A DNA stretch of 64,000 nt from Allorhodopirellula solitaria (GCF_007859855.1 NZ_SJPK01000004.1:546422-610421), one strand, 5' to 3'; counted from the first letter of the stretch, positions 9,601-20,110 are shown. The notes: generated by a model not told the origin, from the sequence alone. Numbers and translations are program-made.

Positions 9601-10241
9601 ACGGCCAGCTCGACGTGAGCGGGATCCTCGCCATGTCGAGCGGCGATTTTGATGTCGGAGTGTCGATGGGCAACGCCCAGCTCGCCACCATCCTCGCTGA
9701 GATGGGGCAAACACGATCAGGGATTACTGGGCGTTTCGACATGAATTCGAGGCTCGATGGACGCTTGGGCGATTCGGATCTGCTCAAGGGAGCCGGGACG
9801 GCGCGCGTCAGTGGTGCCAATATGTACGAGCTGCCGATGTTGGTGCAGTTCTTCAACCTGCTCCGCATCACTCCTACCGAAGACGTTGCGTTTACTGATG
9901 CCCAAACTGAATTTGCGATCTTCGGTGAAGACGTGAATTTCAATCGTCTGTCCCTGTGGGGCGACTTGATCGCACTCGATGGCAGCGGAACGCTGACACG
10001 ATTGGAGCATCTCGATCTCACGTTCAATACCAAGGTCAGCCCCACCAACTTGTTCAGCAAGGTCATCAGCCCTCTGCGTGACAACCGCTACACGTTCTTC
10101 ACCGTGGAGGTCGATGGGCCGATCTCGGGGCCGACGATTCAGCGACGGACCCTCAGTGGTGTCAGTCAAACGTTGGAATCTTGGTTCCCAAGTATGATCC
10201 GCTCCACGACCGCGGAGACTCCCACGCCAACGCGTCGGTAG
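6642..10241 (+). CDS. AsmA-like membrane-anchored envelope protein
   Basis: Very large protein, about 1,199 residues from the proposed TTG start at 6642. One N-terminal membrane helix (LKTLLVVVLICLATLVVI) is followed by a long periplasmic part rich in beta-strand repeats, ending in an AsmA-type C-terminal region (about residues 1,030-1,170; ITGRFDMNSRLDGRLGDSD, MYELPMLVQFFNLL). AsmA-like proteins (TamB, YhdP, YicH) bridge the periplasm and are implicated in phospholipid transport. The open frame extends up to 6435, but that part overlaps the previous gene by 130 bases and lacks family character. Start uncertain; TTG at 6690 is an alternative. Confidence 0.75.
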   Translation: MTSSESDSRPHAGRNRLKTLLVVVLICLATLVVIRTIGPQTLGEQARRIFESQLAEHYVDWNVSIGRGVFRPGIGLQFENIRLSPRTSFSAATDSQHSRVAILRDTILQSWQAEPAVAIKRITVFSDIDIQELLDRRNPLKTRRVVIDGVTADASLQSDGEFSLAGLWPPPKLGPTCPLIELRDVGLNVTIEAKDAAKDDASADLQDGGGRRDIAASTSTAPLQFHWSEIRIENTPDRFGVGDGSRRVTFRGSSDLYRHCDMQFSQMLRDESVVQTLVQSRVADLRLSDELYARMETWLPIRLPADAQFSVAGDLDVQVQLGTLSSGDVPAQPHTLDYDIDYVIRQGGYADKRLPDRIEQLHGRVHLTPTKLELFPTEAKFGSATCQVQGSSDIEVAVIDPASTTSSYLKPLHQRPEVFSIAIGEFHLTASLSNSRFQMGTKNLQLNEGLRRSLPARSALIFDRFRPAGYVDMAAQWAHPDPFNGQPWGIQADVQCKGVEVRFDKFPYPVEKLYGKIQIADDRVIAQHLTGVAGGRPIHCRFDVPRKVNPGADTSPEKTIVIQSDGAIAINNALLSALSPRVLPASGEMAADSEPTGLESFVRSLQPRGAIELASATISTNAAGVTSRQIDLRVIGGTLRYEKFAYPLYNVAGRIQVEDDLVRLIGFTGNNAGAAKIACDGLYQMPREQAPSELNLRFRVADLAMDHSLRVSLPESSRSAWDALSPAGTLDKLDVQIRQSGTSPIALSLDASHQTESRANPNPLSIRPKAIPYRVDIVGGKVGLHDGVIRIEDLRGRHDASRLIADGVCQAEPSGQWLLSLDLQSGSRLIPDEEFIAAMPDQMSWAMRGLDLRGPLGLRGVTNILLPQDENTSPVIEWDLALQLEGNRIADVGPVHSLRGEIMIRGIKDGELVRAGGEVAIDSLHAYGLQVTSLTGPFSIVGEELRLGTLASDVDPISGMQLNIPGEIRGGADGEPSRPPISGTMFDGQLDVSGILAMSSGDFDVGVSMGNAQLATILAEMGQTRSGITGRFDMNSRLDGRLGDSDLLKGAGTARVSGANMYELPMLVQFFNLLRITPTEDVAFTDAQTEFAIFGEDVNFNRLSLWGDLIALDGSGTLTRLEHLDLTFNTKVSPTNLFSKVISPLRDNRYTFFTVEVDGPISGPTIQRRTLSGVSQTLESWFPSMIRSTTAETPTPTRR

Positions 10242-10245
10242 CGCT

Positions 10246-11697
10246 CTAGATCATCCGCATGTTCTTCCAGGACCCCTGCGCATACCGCAGCGTCATGGCG
10301 GCGGCGAGCAAGACGACAAAGGCAGTGATGATCCACCACCACCACATCAATACGGCGGTCACCGAAGCGGACATCGACCCCTCTTCGCTCGCGGGGGCAG
10401 TCGCATCGGCTCCCCAGAGGGCCGGTTGCCAGTCGGGCTCCCAGGCCAAGCCAATGCCTAATGTCACGATGGACACAGCGAGTCCGGCGATCATGACAAA
10501 CCACGTGTCGCCAGCCCCCCGTAGGGCGCCGGCGAGAATCAGCTGTGTTGCGTCGAGTAGCACGTAGATCGCGACGAACCCTAGCAGTCCTTGCGCGGTC
10601 TGCAGGGCCAACCTTGCATCGGCTGGAATCGTCGATGCGGCTGGGTTGACCGAGTAGAGTGAAATCATCGTCTCGGCGCCAAACCAGTAGATCAGCGCCC
10701 AGGCGGCTGAATACAACCAGGCGATCGTCAACGCCGCCCAGACGCAGCGGACGGCGCGATCGGGACCGCTGCCGACCAAATGCCGGCCCACCAAGACCGA
10801 TGCAGCGATCGACAATCCGACCAGCGGAATGAAGGCAATCATATTGAAATTGATCGCCATCGTCGTGGCCTGCAACGGGACATCACCGAGCCGGCCGATC
10901 ATCAACACGATCACCGTGAATGCGGTCGCTTCGGTAGCATACATCAGCCCCGCGGGAAATCCAAAGTAAATCAATCGCTGCAGCATCCGCCGGTCCAGAC
11001 GCATCCCCTGGAGGATACCGTAGGTGAAGCGATATTGCGGGCGGAGGAGAATCGCGGCGTAGCAGACGGCTTTGAACCAGAACGCGATCACGCTCGCTAA
11101 GGCCGCTCCGGCAATCCCCAGCTCCCACATCCGCGGCCCCGCGGCACCCCACCACGCTGGATCGACTCCAAAGATGAGCAGATAGTCCAGTAGCAGATTG
11201 ATCACACCGGAAACGACACTGACGACGGCGATCGTGCGAGTTCGATGGGTGCCGCTGAAGAAACCCGAGAGGGCGGTTTGCATCACCTCACCGGCGCCGC
11301 CCCACATCAGAATCTGAAAATAGATCGTTTCAGCAGGGATAAGTGAGGGTGCTTGATCGGTCCAACGAAAGAGCGGTTCAGCAAAGTAGGCAGCCAGCAA
11401 GAACACCGGCATCGTGGCGAGAGAGAACCAGACCGACTGCCACAGCAATCGCCCAATACGGCGCGGCTGCCCTGCCCCCACATACTGGCTGGCGATCGCA
11501 CCGGTCATCGAAGCGATCCCGACAAAGACGCAGATAGAGACCCAAAAGAGGTTCCCGGCAGCCATCGCCGCCCCCATCTGCGACGGTTCATGTTGGAATA
11601 GCAGGGTCCGATCGACAAACAGCACGAGCGAGAACATGCCCGTGCTGATCATCAGGGGCACCGCGACTCGCAGCACTTCGGCATACGCGGAACGCAT
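10246..11697 (-). CDS. MATE-family multidrug/metabolite exporter
   Basis: 483 residues with about twelve membrane helices arranged as two homologous halves. The N-terminal segment RVAVPLMISTGMFSLVLFVDRTLL resembles the MATE motif that begins helix 1. MATE transporters expel cationic drugs or metabolites using Na+ or H+ gradients. The C-terminal helices are separated by a 40-residue linker with WEPDW and EEGSMS. It is six bases downstream of nusB on the same strand, a likely two-gene unit without an obvious functional link. The substrate cannot be predicted. Confidence 0.85.
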   Translation of the reverse strand: MRSAYAEVLRVAVPLMISTGMFSLVLFVDRTLLFQHEPSQMGAAMAAGNLFWVSICVFVGIASMTGAIASQYVGAGQPRRIGRLLWQSVWFSLATMPVFLLAAYFAEPLFRWTDQAPSLIPAETIYFQILMWGGAGEVMQTALSGFFSGTHRTRTIAVVSVVSGVINLLLDYLLIFGVDPAWWGAAGPRMWELGIAGAALASVIAFWFKAVCYAAILLRPQYRFTYGILQGMRLDRRMLQRLIYFGFPAGLMYATEATAFTVIVLMIGRLGDVPLQATTMAINFNMIAFIPLVGLSIAASVLVGRHLVGSGPDRAVRCVWAALTIAWLYSAAWALIYWFGAETMISLYSVNPAASTIPADARLALQTAQGLLGFVAIYVLLDATQLILAGALRGAGDTWFVMIAGLAVSIVTLGIGLAWEPDWQPALWGADATAPASEEGSMSASVTAVLMWWWWIITAFVVLLAAAMTLRYAQGSWKNMRMI

Positions 11698-11703
11698 GGT
11701 GGG

Positions 11704-12135
11704 CTATTCCGAGGCGACGGTCGTCTTCTCGGCGACGGACTTTTTGAACAATCGATCGAGCACGCCGTTGATAAATCGAGGGCTGTGCTCGCCGCCGTAG
11801 CGCCGTGCCAATGTCAACGCTTCCGAAATCGCCACCTGGCCCGGCGTTTGGGAATACAGAATCTCATACGCCCCGAGTCGCAGCACGTTTCGGTCGGTGA
11901 CCGGCATCCGGCTAAGCGCCCAATTGGTAGACAACCGCTTCAGTTCCTGGTCGATTTCATCGCGGTGGGCGATGGTTCCGTCGAGCAGTTCTCGAGCGAA
12001 ATTCGTCAGCAGCGTTCGCCCCTGTAAGCGAGAGCGAATGAAACGGCGTGAGGCATCCGCGTCGCGCCAATCGTTCAGATCGGCTTCGTAAAGGAGTTGC
12101 AGGACAATTTCGCGGGCGCGTCGGCGTGTAGACAT
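11704..12135 (-). CDS. nusB: Transcription antitermination factor NusB
   Basis: 143 residues, the usual NusB length. The N-terminal RNA-binding segment [20 protein letters not shown] and the C-terminal [29 protein letters not shown] are typical. NusB pairs with NusE (S10) on boxA RNA to support antitermination of rRNA operons. I prefer ATG at 12135, where family similarity starts; ATG at 12147 adds four residues and cannot be excluded. It is divergent from the acylphosphatase gene. Confidence 0.92.
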   Translation of the reverse strand: MSTRRRAREIVLQLLYEADLNDWRDADASRRFIRSRLQGRTLLTNFARELLDGTIAHRDEIDQELKRLSTNWALSRMPVTDRNVLRLGAYEILYSQTPGQVAISEALTLARRYGGEHSPRFINGVLDRLFKKSVAEKTTVASE

Positions 12136-12237
12136 GCCTGATAACATCCCTGAAAAGGGCGTAGGATGTCAACGGGCCGCGCATTAAAATACACCAATTC
12201 TGACCGCGCTCTTCCCCATCTTTGGAGTGATTACCCG

Positions 12238-12513
12238 ATGAAAACAGAGCGAAAAATCTTTCGATATCGAGGCGACGTTCAGGGGGTGGGGTTTCGCGCC
12301 AATGCGATCTCGCAGGCGCGAGGGCTCCGTGTCGCTGGTTTCGTCAAAAACGAACCCGACGGGGATGTGACGATGGACGTGCAAGGCCCCGTCGAGAGCG
12401 TCGAGGAACTCGCGCAGAGAGTCGCTGCTTCGATGGAGTTCAAAATCAACGAAACCCTCGTCGACACCCGAGAACCGCTTGCCGATCGGAAGGGATTCAA
12501 AATTCGCTACTGA
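12238..12513 (+). CDS. acyP: Acylphosphatase
   Basis: 91 residues, the standard length for this small enzyme, which hydrolyses carboxyl-phosphate bonds in acyl phosphates. The signature GDVQGVGFRANA gives the phosphate-binding loop with catalytic Arg20; GFVKNEPDGDV supplies the catalytic Asn38. The frame is open upstream to 12166, but those residues have no family match and the ATG at 12238 begins the conserved domain directly. A 21-base repeat arm follows at 12544-12564. Confidence 0.93.
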   Translation: MKTERKIFRYRGDVQGVGFRANAISQARGLRVAGFVKNEPDGDVTMDVQGPVESVEELAQRVAASMEFKINETLVDTREPLADRKGFKIRY

Positions 12514-12543
12514 TCGATACTTTGAAATCCCAGGCTCTGGCGT

Positions 12544-12564
12544 AGTGGACGAGGCGACGAGTCC
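12544..12564. repeat. Copy of a 21-base dispersed repeat arm
   Basis: AGTGGACGAGGCGACGAGTC plus one C. It is identical to both arms of the palindrome at 46140-46190; a near copy lies at 26852-26869. Here only one arm is present, between the convergent ends of the acylphosphatase and DUF1501 genes. Function unknown. Confidence 0.8.
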
Positions 12565-13850
12565 TACCCAAACAACTTCGCAATCGGAACGCCCCGATCG
12601 GTGATGGGAATGGGCCGGTCACCATCGTAGAGGTTTTTCTCTGGGTCGACACCGACGGCGGCGCAGACGGTGGCGAACAGATCCGGAACCGAGACCGGAT
12701 CCGTTACAACGCGTTTGGACATCTCGTCGGTCTCCCCATAGGCGCCGCAGTGTGACAGACCTCCCCCAGCAAGCACGCAGCTAAACGCGGTGCCCTGGTG
12801 ACCACGGCCTCCACCGCTATCGAAGTCCGATGGACGCCCGAATTCAGTGGTAACAAGAATCAGGGTCTTATCCAATATTTGTTTTTCGCGCAGGTCCTCG
12901 ATCATCGTCGCCAAAGCTTGATCGAGTTCAGAAATCAGTTTGTGTTGGTTGACGATGCCGTTGTTGTGAACATCCCAACCCGAACCATTGAGGAAGTTCA
13001 AATTATGGCTGACTTCGACGAACCGCACTCCCCGTTCGACCAACCGCCGGCTGAGTAAGCAGCGTTGGCCGAATTCCCCTCCGTAGCGATTTCGCAGGTC
13101 ATCAGGTTCTTCGTCGAGCTGGAATACCGATCCGAAATGCGGGCCGCTGAGCTTCCAACTCTCTTGGATCACTTCGTCATACTCTGCGATCTGTTTAATG
13201 TCGGCTGCCGACGCGGTCTTGCGCAGCTCAGTCAGGTAGGCTTGCCGGCGTTCCCGACGCGAATCGCTGATCCCGGGCGGTGGCGACAATCCTGCTGGAC
13301 CCTGGCTGGTATCGGTCAAGTAGAGGTAACCGTGTTTGGCACCGAGGAACCCAGGTCCCCGTGTGACATTGGGATAGCCGATCAGCACATAGGGTGGTGC
13401 ACCATCACCCGCGCTACCTCGCTCGTGCGAGATAATCGATCCAAGCGATGGATAGGTGACCGTGCCGCTGATCTGACGACCGGTGTGCATGCGATTGGTT
13501 GCCGCAGCGTGTTCATCAATGACGTCGTGATGGACTGATCGGACGGCCGTGACGTGATCCATCTGTTGGGCGACGCCGGACAGGTGTTCGCAAACCTGCA
13601 CGCCGGGAACGGATGTATCGATCGCGTCGTAATAGGAGCCTGCCACCTTGGCTTTCGGATCGCCACGGCGTTTCGGATCGAAGGTGTCCATCTGCCCCAT
13701 CCCGCCTCCGAGCCAGATCGAGATGACGTGTTCGGCTTTTCCTTTCAAGTGCGTGTCGGCGGTTTCACCGAAGGCTGCTGTGGGCAACGATAGAGCTCCC
13801 ACTCCCGCTGCACTGGTTTGTAAAAATCGGCGTCGTGTGGATTGTGACAT
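12564..13850 (-). CDS. DUF1501 protein with Tat signal
   Basis: 428 residues. The N-terminus [20 protein letters not shown] is a twin-arginine export signal, so the protein is probably exported folded. The body matches DUF1501, a sulfatase/alkaline-phosphatase-like family abundant in planctomycetes ([45 protein letters not shown]). DUF1501 genes normally sit beside DUF1549/DUF1553 partners, as here: the partner ends 31 bases upstream on the same strand. The activity is uncharacterised. The frame is open to 14138, but ATG at 13850 begins the signal peptide. Confidence 0.9.
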   Translation of the reverse strand: MSQSTRRRFLQTSAAGVGALSLPTAAFGETADTHLKGKAEHVISIWLGGGMGQMDTFDPKRRGDPKAKVAGSYYDAIDTSVPGVQVCEHLSGVAQQMDHVTAVRSVHHDVIDEHAAATNRMHTGRQISGTVTYPSLGSIISHERGSAGDGAPPYVLIGYPNVTRGPGFLGAKHGYLYLTDTSQGPAGLSPPPGISDSRRERRQAYLTELRKTASAADIKQIAEYDEVIQESWKLSGPHFGSVFQLDEEPDDLRNRYGGEFGQRCLLSRRLVERGVRFVEVSHNLNFLNGSGWDVHNNGIVNQHKLISELDQALATMIEDLREKQILDKTLILVTTEFGRPSDFDSGGGRGHQGTAFSCVLAGGGLSHCGAYGETDEMSKRVVTDPVSVPDLFATVCAAVGVDPEKNLYDGDRPIPITDRGVPIAKLFG

Positions 13851-13881
13851 CTTTGACCTAGGGGGTAGTGCGGACGGGGGT

Positions 13882-16800
13882 TCAGGGTACCCAAACGAAC
13901 TCGGGCGCATTGACGAGGCTCCAAATGACATCCTCGTAGCGCAATCGCCACGTCGACTCCAGACGTGGGTCAGCGGCGGGGCCTTGTCGTACCCTCGCCT
14001 GCCATTGAAGTTGCACGCGATTGGCCTCGGGGACGAGGTGATTTGTCCATGTGGACTGCGGCAATGGCGGGGGATCTTCAACGGGCACGATCTCTTCGCG
14101 TGGTAGCACTCGATCGTCGAAATCCTCAGCGAGTGCACCGACGAACATGTCGTGTTCGGAGGGACTGGGATATCGGGCCAAGAAGCGCAGGAATAGCTCG
14201 TCGAGCAATTCGCTAGGCGTATCGCTGTCCACGGCGATTTGTGCCAATTCGCTGCGATTGCTGGCGCGTGTGAGCGACATCGTCAGATTGCCGTTGGCCA
14301 AGATCCCAGGCTGCAGCACGTTGGCGGCGGTGTTCCGTTGGGCAAGTGGTTGTTGCCGCTCGGCAATCCATCCGAATGCCTGCAAGACGTCGGTGATGGC
14401 TTGGGCACGCGGCATCGAAAGACTCGGGCGGTCGCGTTCATTATTCAACCCAGCGAGCATCCAGCCGCGACGGGGCTTGCCGAGTGTCATGCGACTTTTC
14501 GTGGTGGTGTACCCATCATGCACGAACGTTAATTCTTCGCTATCCATCTGTTTGCCGCTCGACTCGTAGAGAGAGTCGACGATCTCCTCGGCGGTCAATC
14601 GCCGGGGGTCAGGTGCGCCGAAGAACCTTTGTTCGGCGGTAGCTGTCCGGTTTTCACCCACTGCCTGACGCCCATAAAGTTGCGACGTCATGATCAATTG
14701 TTGGATGTGGCCGAGGTCATAGTCATGGGTCACCAATTCGTAGGCTAGCCAGTCGAGAAGCTCGGGGTGGCTAGCGACGCTACCCTCCCAATCGTTCAGA
14801 GGTTGGACGATCCCGGCGCCGATCAATCGGTTCCAAAGATGGTTGACGGCGACCTTCGCAAATCGCTGGTTCTGCGGCCCAGTGATCAACGCGGCGAGTC
14901 GCTCGCGACTGTCGTCGGGCTGATGCACCCACTCATCCAAGATGTCGGAGTTCTCGATCCCCGTCAAGTCCGCGAATGGCCATTTTGGTTTGACCTGGGC
15001 GCCGGGTGCCAAGGTCACTTTGATCAGCGATTCACGACCGATGCCCTCAAAAAACGCTGCTGGAACGCGACTCGTTTTGGGCGGTGAGAGCTGCTTGCGA
15101 TTCAACATCGCGGCTATCGAAAAGAGGTCTTCTTGGGTGGTGCTGTGGAAGGGGGAATCATGACACCGAGCGCACTGCAGCTCCACGCCCAAAAACGCTG
15201 ACGCGAGGATATGTGCCTTGGCTGCCATCGGTGAATCATTTTCACCCGCGATTGCAAACCCTGCACTCCCTCCGTCAGATACACTTCCTCGCATCATGAT
15301 CAATTCGGTGACCATGCGATCGAGCGGCTTGCGATCACGCAGCGAATCGTACAGGAACCAACGAAAGGGGCCTGTGCTATTGAGCGACGCATTGAGGAGC
15401 CCCGGGTTCTCGGCCAACAGATCCATCCAGAAACTGACCCAATGATCTGCGTAGCGATCATCTTGGAGCAGAGTCTGGACGAGCTCGCTTCGCTTGTCAG
15501 AAGCATCGTCGGCCAGGAATCTGCGGACGTCATCGGATGTTGGGCCGACACCCACTGTGTCGAGATAGACGCGGCGGAGGAACGCAGCATCATCCACCAA
15601 GGGAACCTCGGCAAGGGTTGCCAGCTCAGCGGTCGCTGCTGGCCACTTCGCCCCGTCAAGGACCCACTGTTCCAAGACAGCGATCTGTTCGTCGCTCAAT
15701 CCATCATCGGTCGGCGGCATGTCTCCGTCACGGACACGTAGAATCAATTCACTCGCGTCCGGATCGCCTGGCACGATGGCGGGTTCACCGGATTCACCAC
15801 CGGCGAGGGCGTGCTCGAGCGAATCCAAGCGAAGCTCTCCTTGGATCTTCTTCCCATGGCAGCGGAAGCACTGGTCTTGCAAGATGGGCAGCACCGCTTG
15901 GTGAAAATTCAGCGTCGACGCCGGTTCCGATTTTGATTGATCGGAATGCCGTATCGACCGCTTCTGGTCTAACAGCAAATCAATCATCTGACCGCCGTTG
16001 GCCCCATCTGCACTCGGGGGAAGCGACTCTGCGAAGTGCTGATCAAAACGCTGATGCGACCAATCCCGCGCCAGTGCATGACGGTTCTGCCAAAACGCGT
16101 CTTGAGAACGTGCGGCCTGCCTACGCGTCGCGTCGTCGGTAGCCTGCACCCTCCGCTCGAGAACCTGCAATTGAGGTTCGATGGATTCGTCCGTCAGGGG
16201 CAAAGGTGAAACCGAATCGGGGGTCAGTACGAAGAGCGGACCACGCCGGTTGGGTTGGATCGCTACACAGACTTCTCCGGATTCAATTCGCTGGCCACCG
16301 CCACCAACAATCAACTCCAAAACGACGCGGACTCGGCGACTGCCATGCTCGCTGCGAGAGGGCTCAGCTGAGTCTACCGAGGCTAGTGAGGTATCGGCCG
16401 AGTTCTCGGGCGTGTCACCCTTCGGCGGCGAGACGACATGATCGAACATCACCTCTTGCTGCGGGAACGGTAGCAATCGGGCACCGGGCACTACGGGATC
16501 AGGGATCGGTACGATTGGCTGGAGATTCCCGCCCCGACGTTTCACCGATCCTGTTCGCGCCGCAAGTTCACCATCGATCCACAATCGACTCAGCGAGCGG
16601 GTTCTGACCAAAAACGAATGTTCGCCGAGCGGCAAGTCGACATCGCCCGCGATTCTGACAAGCAATGGGCCTTCCCAGCGACTTCGAATCCCCCAATCGT
16701 CGTATCGAAGCGGGATGCGTGACATCAAGAATGCATCCGTGAAATAACGCGTGTTCTCCTCCGGCCAATCCTCGTTCTCGTGCAGCCAACGTGTATTGCT

Positions 16801-17694
16801 GGCGAAGCCTTCGGCAACACTCACGAGGACCTGACCGGCGGGAATGGTCCCGAGCCGCGGGGCTGTTTCAGGCTGGGGCTCGATCACGCGTGCGCCACCC
16901 AGGCGATGAAACCGCGATGCCATAGTTTCGTCGTCAAGCGCCACGCGGTGCACCGCCACGCCATCCATCCAACCTTTGAAGCTGTTTCCGAAGTTACCGC
17001 CGCTGGCCGATCCGATCCAAATCGCATCGTTATCGACCACGGGCTCGGCGCGGGTTGGGCCACCCATGTCCCACTTGCCTCCAGTCGGCTTGCCATCGAG
17101 CCATCCGCGTATCGATTCAGGCTCGCCAAAGCGATAAGCAACCGCCACGTGATGCCAACCTGTGCCGGGGGTGAAACCAGCGTCGGTGGTCCAGCGATGC
17201 CAGTGACCGTCCGCTCGAGCCGATTGAGCCGATCGCGGAGTCGCAAAAAGAAAGCTTCCTTTGATCAGTTCCGCTTGGGAAACGACACGTAGCGCCCAGT
17301 TCTGGTTGTCTCGGGCAACGGAAGCTCGACCGCTACGCCCCTTCCCGATGATATACATTGGTGACGTGCCTCCGTTGGCATCGAGGCGAACCCAAGCTTC
17401 CAGGGTGATTTCGTCGCCCTGGGTGAAGTCGAAGTCACTATTGGGTCCTGGGTCTTCGAGCGTCAGATAGCCTTTTCCGTCAAAACGTAACGCCGTGTTG
17501 TCGCTGGAGAAATCAGGGAACTCAGGTGGCCGCGGTCCTTTCTGATCGCGAGAAACATCACCGTGCAATTCCAATGGCATCCCCGCCTCGCTACCAAATT
17601 CCCACTGCGCCACCGGATCAGCGAAGCAGGGAATCGGCAATACGGTCAACAGCACCGTGATCACGGCACGTCGATAGATACAGGTTTCATTCAT
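13882..17694 (-). CDS. Exported LamG / planctomycete cytochrome (PSCyt1) / DUF1549-DUF1553 protein
   Basis: 1,270 residues. A signal peptide (about 1-25, ending IPCFADP) precedes a LamG/concanavalin-like domain (about 30-240), a PA14-like region, a haem-binding PSCyt1 motif CFRCHG near residue 611 followed by DGDMPPTDD, then DUF1549 ([15 protein letters not shown]), a second CxxCH (CARCHDS) near 843, and DUF1553 at the C-terminus. Two covalent haem sites imply an exported redox protein; carbohydrate binding is inferred from LamG. I chose ATG at 17694, the start of the signal peptide, although the frame opens at 17757. It lies between the FecR-like gene and its DUF1501 partner in one operon. 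Confidence 0.9.
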   Translation of the reverse strand: MNETCIYRRAVITVLLTVLPIPCFADPVAQWEFGSEAGMPLELHGDVSRDQKGPRPPEFPDFSSDNTALRFDGKGYLTLEDPGPNSDFDFTQGDEITLEAWVRLDANGGTSPMYIIGKGRSGRASVARDNQNWALRVVSQAELIKGSFLFATPRSAQSARADGHWHRWTTDAGFTPGTGWHHVAVAYRFGEPESIRGWLDGKPTGGKWDMGGPTRAEPVVDNDAIWIGSASGGNFGNSFKGWMDGVAVHRVALDDETMASRFHRLGGARVIEPQPETAPRLGTIPAGQVLVSVAEGFASNTRWLHENEDWPEENTRYFTDAFLMSRIPLRYDDWGIRSRWEGPLLVRIAGDVDLPLGEHSFLVRTRSLSRLWIDGELAARTGSVKRRGGNLQPIVPIPDPVVPGARLLPFPQQEVMFDHVVSPPKGDTPENSADTSLASVDSAEPSRSEHGSRRVRVVLELIVGGGGQRIESGEVCVAIQPNRRGPLFVLTPDSVSPLPLTDESIEPQLQVLERRVQATDDATRRQAARSQDAFWQNRHALARDWSHQRFDQHFAESLPPSADGANGGQMIDLLLDQKRSIRHSDQSKSEPASTLNFHQAVLPILQDQCFRCHGKKIQGELRLDSLEHALAGGESGEPAIVPGDPDASELILRVRDGDMPPTDDGLSDEQIAVLEQWVLDGAKWPAATAELATLAEVPLVDDAAFLRRVYLDTVGVGPTSDDVRRFLADDASDKRSELVQTLLQDDRYADHWVSFWMDLLAENPGLLNASLNSTGPFRWFLYDSLRDRKPLDRMVTELIMMRGSVSDGGSAGFAIAGENDSPMAAKAHILASAFLGVELQCARCHDSPFHSTTQEDLFSIAAMLNRKQLSPPKTSRVPAAFFEGIGRESLIKVTLAPGAQVKPKWPFADLTGIENSDILDEWVHQPDDSRERLAALITGPQNQRFAKVAVNHLWNRLIGAGIVQPLNDWEGSVASHPELLDWLAYELVTHDYDLGHIQQLIMTSQLYGRQAVGENRTATAEQRFFGAPDPRRLTAEEIVDSLYESSGKQMDSEELTFVHDGYTTTKSRMTLGKPRRGWMLAGLNNERDRPSLSMPRAQAITDVLQAFGWIAERQQPLAQRNTAANVLQPGILANGNLTMSLTRASNRSELAQIAVDSDTPSELLDELFLRFLARYPSPSEHDMFVGALAEDFDDRVLPREEIVPVEDPPPLPQSTWTNHLVPEANRVQLQWQARVRQGPAADPRLESTWRLRYEDVIWSLVNAPEFVWVP

Positions 17695-17753
17695 CCAGAG
17701 AGTTTCCTTCTCTAAAAGCCTATTCAAAATGGAGCTGACCCTTCGGAGGCGAA

Positions 17754-19526
17754 TCATTCTACCTGATTCTTAACGGCCGCACCGAAGAGCGGCAGATCCT
17801 TTTTCGAATCGATTTGGTGCACGGAAGTCGTTGACTCCACATGCCGGAGATCGGTGTCGATCGGAGGGAATCCGCCTACATACACCGGGTCCACCATCGA
17901 CCCACCATTATGCGTTTCATCGTCATCGGCATCTTGCACGAAGATGCCATCGACGACTTCGTTCTCATCGTATCCGAGATCCGAGAGGTCGATGCCGACA
18001 GCCAAGGCACGAAAGTTGAAGTGTCGATACCGTTGAGAATGACGACCGGAATAGAGGTCCGCGATCGAATCGATCTGATGTTCGAAGCGGAGCACTCCGA
18101 AACCAGCCACCTTCAACGCCTCAGGTGAATTCATGGGTATATCGAACTCGCGAACTGTGTGCGAGTGCAGGCCTCGACGGAACTCGAGCGGGCTGACATG
18201 AAACGCGTCTCCCATCTTGGGATTGCTGTAGCTCTGGAGCTCAAAGAAGACGATGTCGGGGCCGATCGAGTTCACCACCGGTCTGTCGAAACGAAACGTC
18301 ATCCCGACTGTGTTCTCGGTGGGACTCGACGTCAGAGCCTGTTTCGACGCACCCGGGTTGAAAATTCCGGTATCGAGCGAATTGTCCGATTGGAGCAACT
18401 CCGCAATCGGTCGGTTGTCGCCATAGCGGTAAGCAACCGGCTGGACCTCGTCACGCTGTGTCGAGCGAAAATAAGTCACTTCCGTGGGAATTATGTCATC
18501 AATTTCGTACTGAAACGGCGTGCCACCTCGCTGTACCGAAATCGATAGCAGTTCTTGCACGCCTCGGGCGTCAGGGCTGGGCGCCGGGGCGGCTTGATAC
18601 TGGAGAATCCGATCTGGCAGTCCATACCGATAGATGGGCGGATTCAAAGCTGACACACCTCGCGACCGCTGTAGGTCGTGCGGGTAGACCGCGGAATCAT
18701 TCGCAGTCAGGAGCTCCGGTGCAGAGATCGCCTCGCCATCCGGGCTTTTCTCGATCACTTCGGCAGCACCTTCGATTACCTGCACGTTCGTTTCGCCCGA
18801 ACTATCAACTCCGACGCCAAAACGAGTCCCAAGATCGATAACGTTTGCCAGTGGCGTTTCGACCTCGAATCCCTGCGCCCCTTCGGGCGCGTGGACCGAA
18901 CACTGCCCCGCTTCCAAAAACAATCGTTCACTGGAAACTACCGAAAAGATGGCAGGTGCATCGACGAGCGCTGTTGCACCTTTCGGAAACGCCAGTTCGA
19001 TCATGCCTTCTGTCAGGATGAACTGACGATTCATCTCAAGCACTGTACCGACCTCGGGCGCCAGCGAGCCAAAGAACTCTGCACCAGAATTTTGGGCAAA
19101 GACAACACTTGTCGCGTGTGAGAGACCGTTGTCGGTCGGCTCCGCATCAGAATTCCTTGAATTGCCTGACATCGCCACGGGGCGGCTGACGTCAACGTTC
19201 GGTTGCCAGTGCTGCAGTAGGCTTGCGGTGGCGATGACGAGCAGACTTGCGGCCACGACTGCGATCGGACCGATGAGCGTCCTTCGCAACCACCGGGGCT
19301 GCTTCGTTGCCAGAGACACACGGGCCGGCGATGGCGAGAACCGCATTCCGCCGAGGATCCGAGTCAGCGTCACGTGCACTTCAATTCGATCGAGGTAACG
19401 CTGCTGACGCTCTGGACAATCCAATAGGTAACGCTCCAGTTCCTCAGTCTGCGCACGCGTGATTCTTTGATCGATGAGCGAGTTGACCAAGAATTCAAAC
19501 CGCGCCTTTTCACTTGGTTCGTTCAC
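17754..19526 (-). CDS. FecR-like transmembrane regulator
   Basis: About 590 residues. A cytoplasmic anti-sigma-like N-terminus (about 1-80: NSLIDQRITRAQTEELERYLLDCPERQQ) is followed by a membrane helix at 84-104 and a FecR domain (LTEGMIELAFPKGATALVDAPAIF, VIDLGTRFGVGV). A long C-terminal extracytoplasmic part of about 330 residues has no family I recognise. GTG at 19526 is supported by AGGAG nine bases upstream, and the start overlaps the sigma-factor stop as GTGA. By analogy with FecR it should control the sigma factor in response to an extracytoplasmic signal. Confidence 0.85.
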   Translation of the reverse strand: MNEPSEKARFEFLVNSLIDQRITRAQTEELERYLLDCPERQQRYLDRIEVHVTLTRILGGMRFSPSPARVSLATKQPRWLRRTLIGPIAVVAASLLVIATASLLQHWQPNVDVSRPVAMSGNSRNSDAEPTDNGLSHATSVVFAQNSGAEFFGSLAPEVGTVLEMNRQFILTEGMIELAFPKGATALVDAPAIFSVVSSERLFLEAGQCSVHAPEGAQGFEVETPLANVIDLGTRFGVGVDSSGETNVQVIEGAAEVIEKSPDGEAISAPELLTANDSAVYPHDLQRSRGVSALNPPIYRYGLPDRILQYQAAPAPSPDARGVQELLSISVQRGGTPFQYEIDDIIPTEVTYFRSTQRDEVQPVAYRYGDNRPIAELLQSDNSLDTGIFNPGASKQALTSSPTENTVGMTFRFDRPVVNSIGPDIVFFELQSYSNPKMGDAFHVSPLEFRRGLHSHTVREFDIPMNSPEALKVAGFGVLRFEHQIDSIADLYSGRHSQRYRHFNFRALAVGIDLSDLGYDENEVVDGIFVQDADDDETHNGGSMVDPVYVGGFPPIDTDLRHVESTTSVHQIDSKKDLPLFGAAVKNQVE

Positions 19527-20110
19527 GAGTCCGCTCCTGAAAATTCCATGGATCGCTGCACACATTCACAGAGTTTACGGCGGAGAATTCCAGCACGATT
19601 GTATAGCGATTGAAGGGCTTTCCCAGTTGTCTTGGCGTGATCAGCCAAGCTTTGATCAGAGCAGTAAAGCTTGTCGAGTAGTTCACGATCGACATTTCGG
19701 AGCTTCTGCAGGCAGGCACGAAGTGCCTCCGACTTTGGGTTCGTCGAATCACGTGGTCCTTGGTACTGCTGAGACAATTGATCGACAAGATCCTGGCTAA
19801 AGTAGTGTCGGTCATGCTGCTCAGATCGGCGAAAATTGAGAACCTCATAGTGAGCTACCGTGCATGCCCAGCCTAGAAACGAACTTCCTTCCACATAGAG
19901 ATCGAGTTTCCGCCATAGCACGATGCAGCATTTCTGAAAGACGTCTTCGGCGTCTGCATGGTTGGGGAGAATCGAGAAGATATAGCCGTAGATACCGTCA
20001 CGCTCAGACGTGAATAGATCCAGGAAACGTTCATATCGTAGAGCCTCGTCACAGACGTTGGCCGCTGGCTCGGCGACCGCATCGCATTTGATTGCTGAGA
20101 TAGTTGACAT
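19523..20110 (-). CDS. ECF-type RNA polymerase sigma factor
   Basis: 195 residues. Region 2 is visible in RDGIYGYIFSILPNHADAED and VFQKCCIVLWRKLDLY with SFLGWACTVAHYEVLNFRR; region 4 is at about residues 130-185 (ALRACLQKLRNVDRELLDKLY, SLADHAKTTGKALQSLYNRAGILRRKL). This matches the sigma-70 subfamily common in Rhodopirellula. It heads an operon with the FecR-like regulator (GTGA overlap), the cytochrome/LamG protein and the DUF1501 protein, so those exported proteins are probably in its regulon. GGAGG lies about 12 bases before the ATG. Confidence 0.92.
   Translation of the reverse strand: MSTISAIKCDAVAEPAANVCDEALRYERFLDLFTSERDGIYGYIFSILPNHADAEDVFQKCCIVLWRKLDLYVEGSSFLGWACTVAHYEVLNFRRSEQHDRHYFSQDLVDQLSQQYQGPRDSTNPKSEALRACLQKLRNVDRELLDKLYCSDQSLADHAKTTGKALQSLYNRAGILRRKLCECVQRSMEFSGADS

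Noticed and set aside
9419-10084. 221-residue minus-strand frame within the AsmA-like gene
   Set aside because: Antisense to the conserved AsmA C-terminal domain, no motifs.
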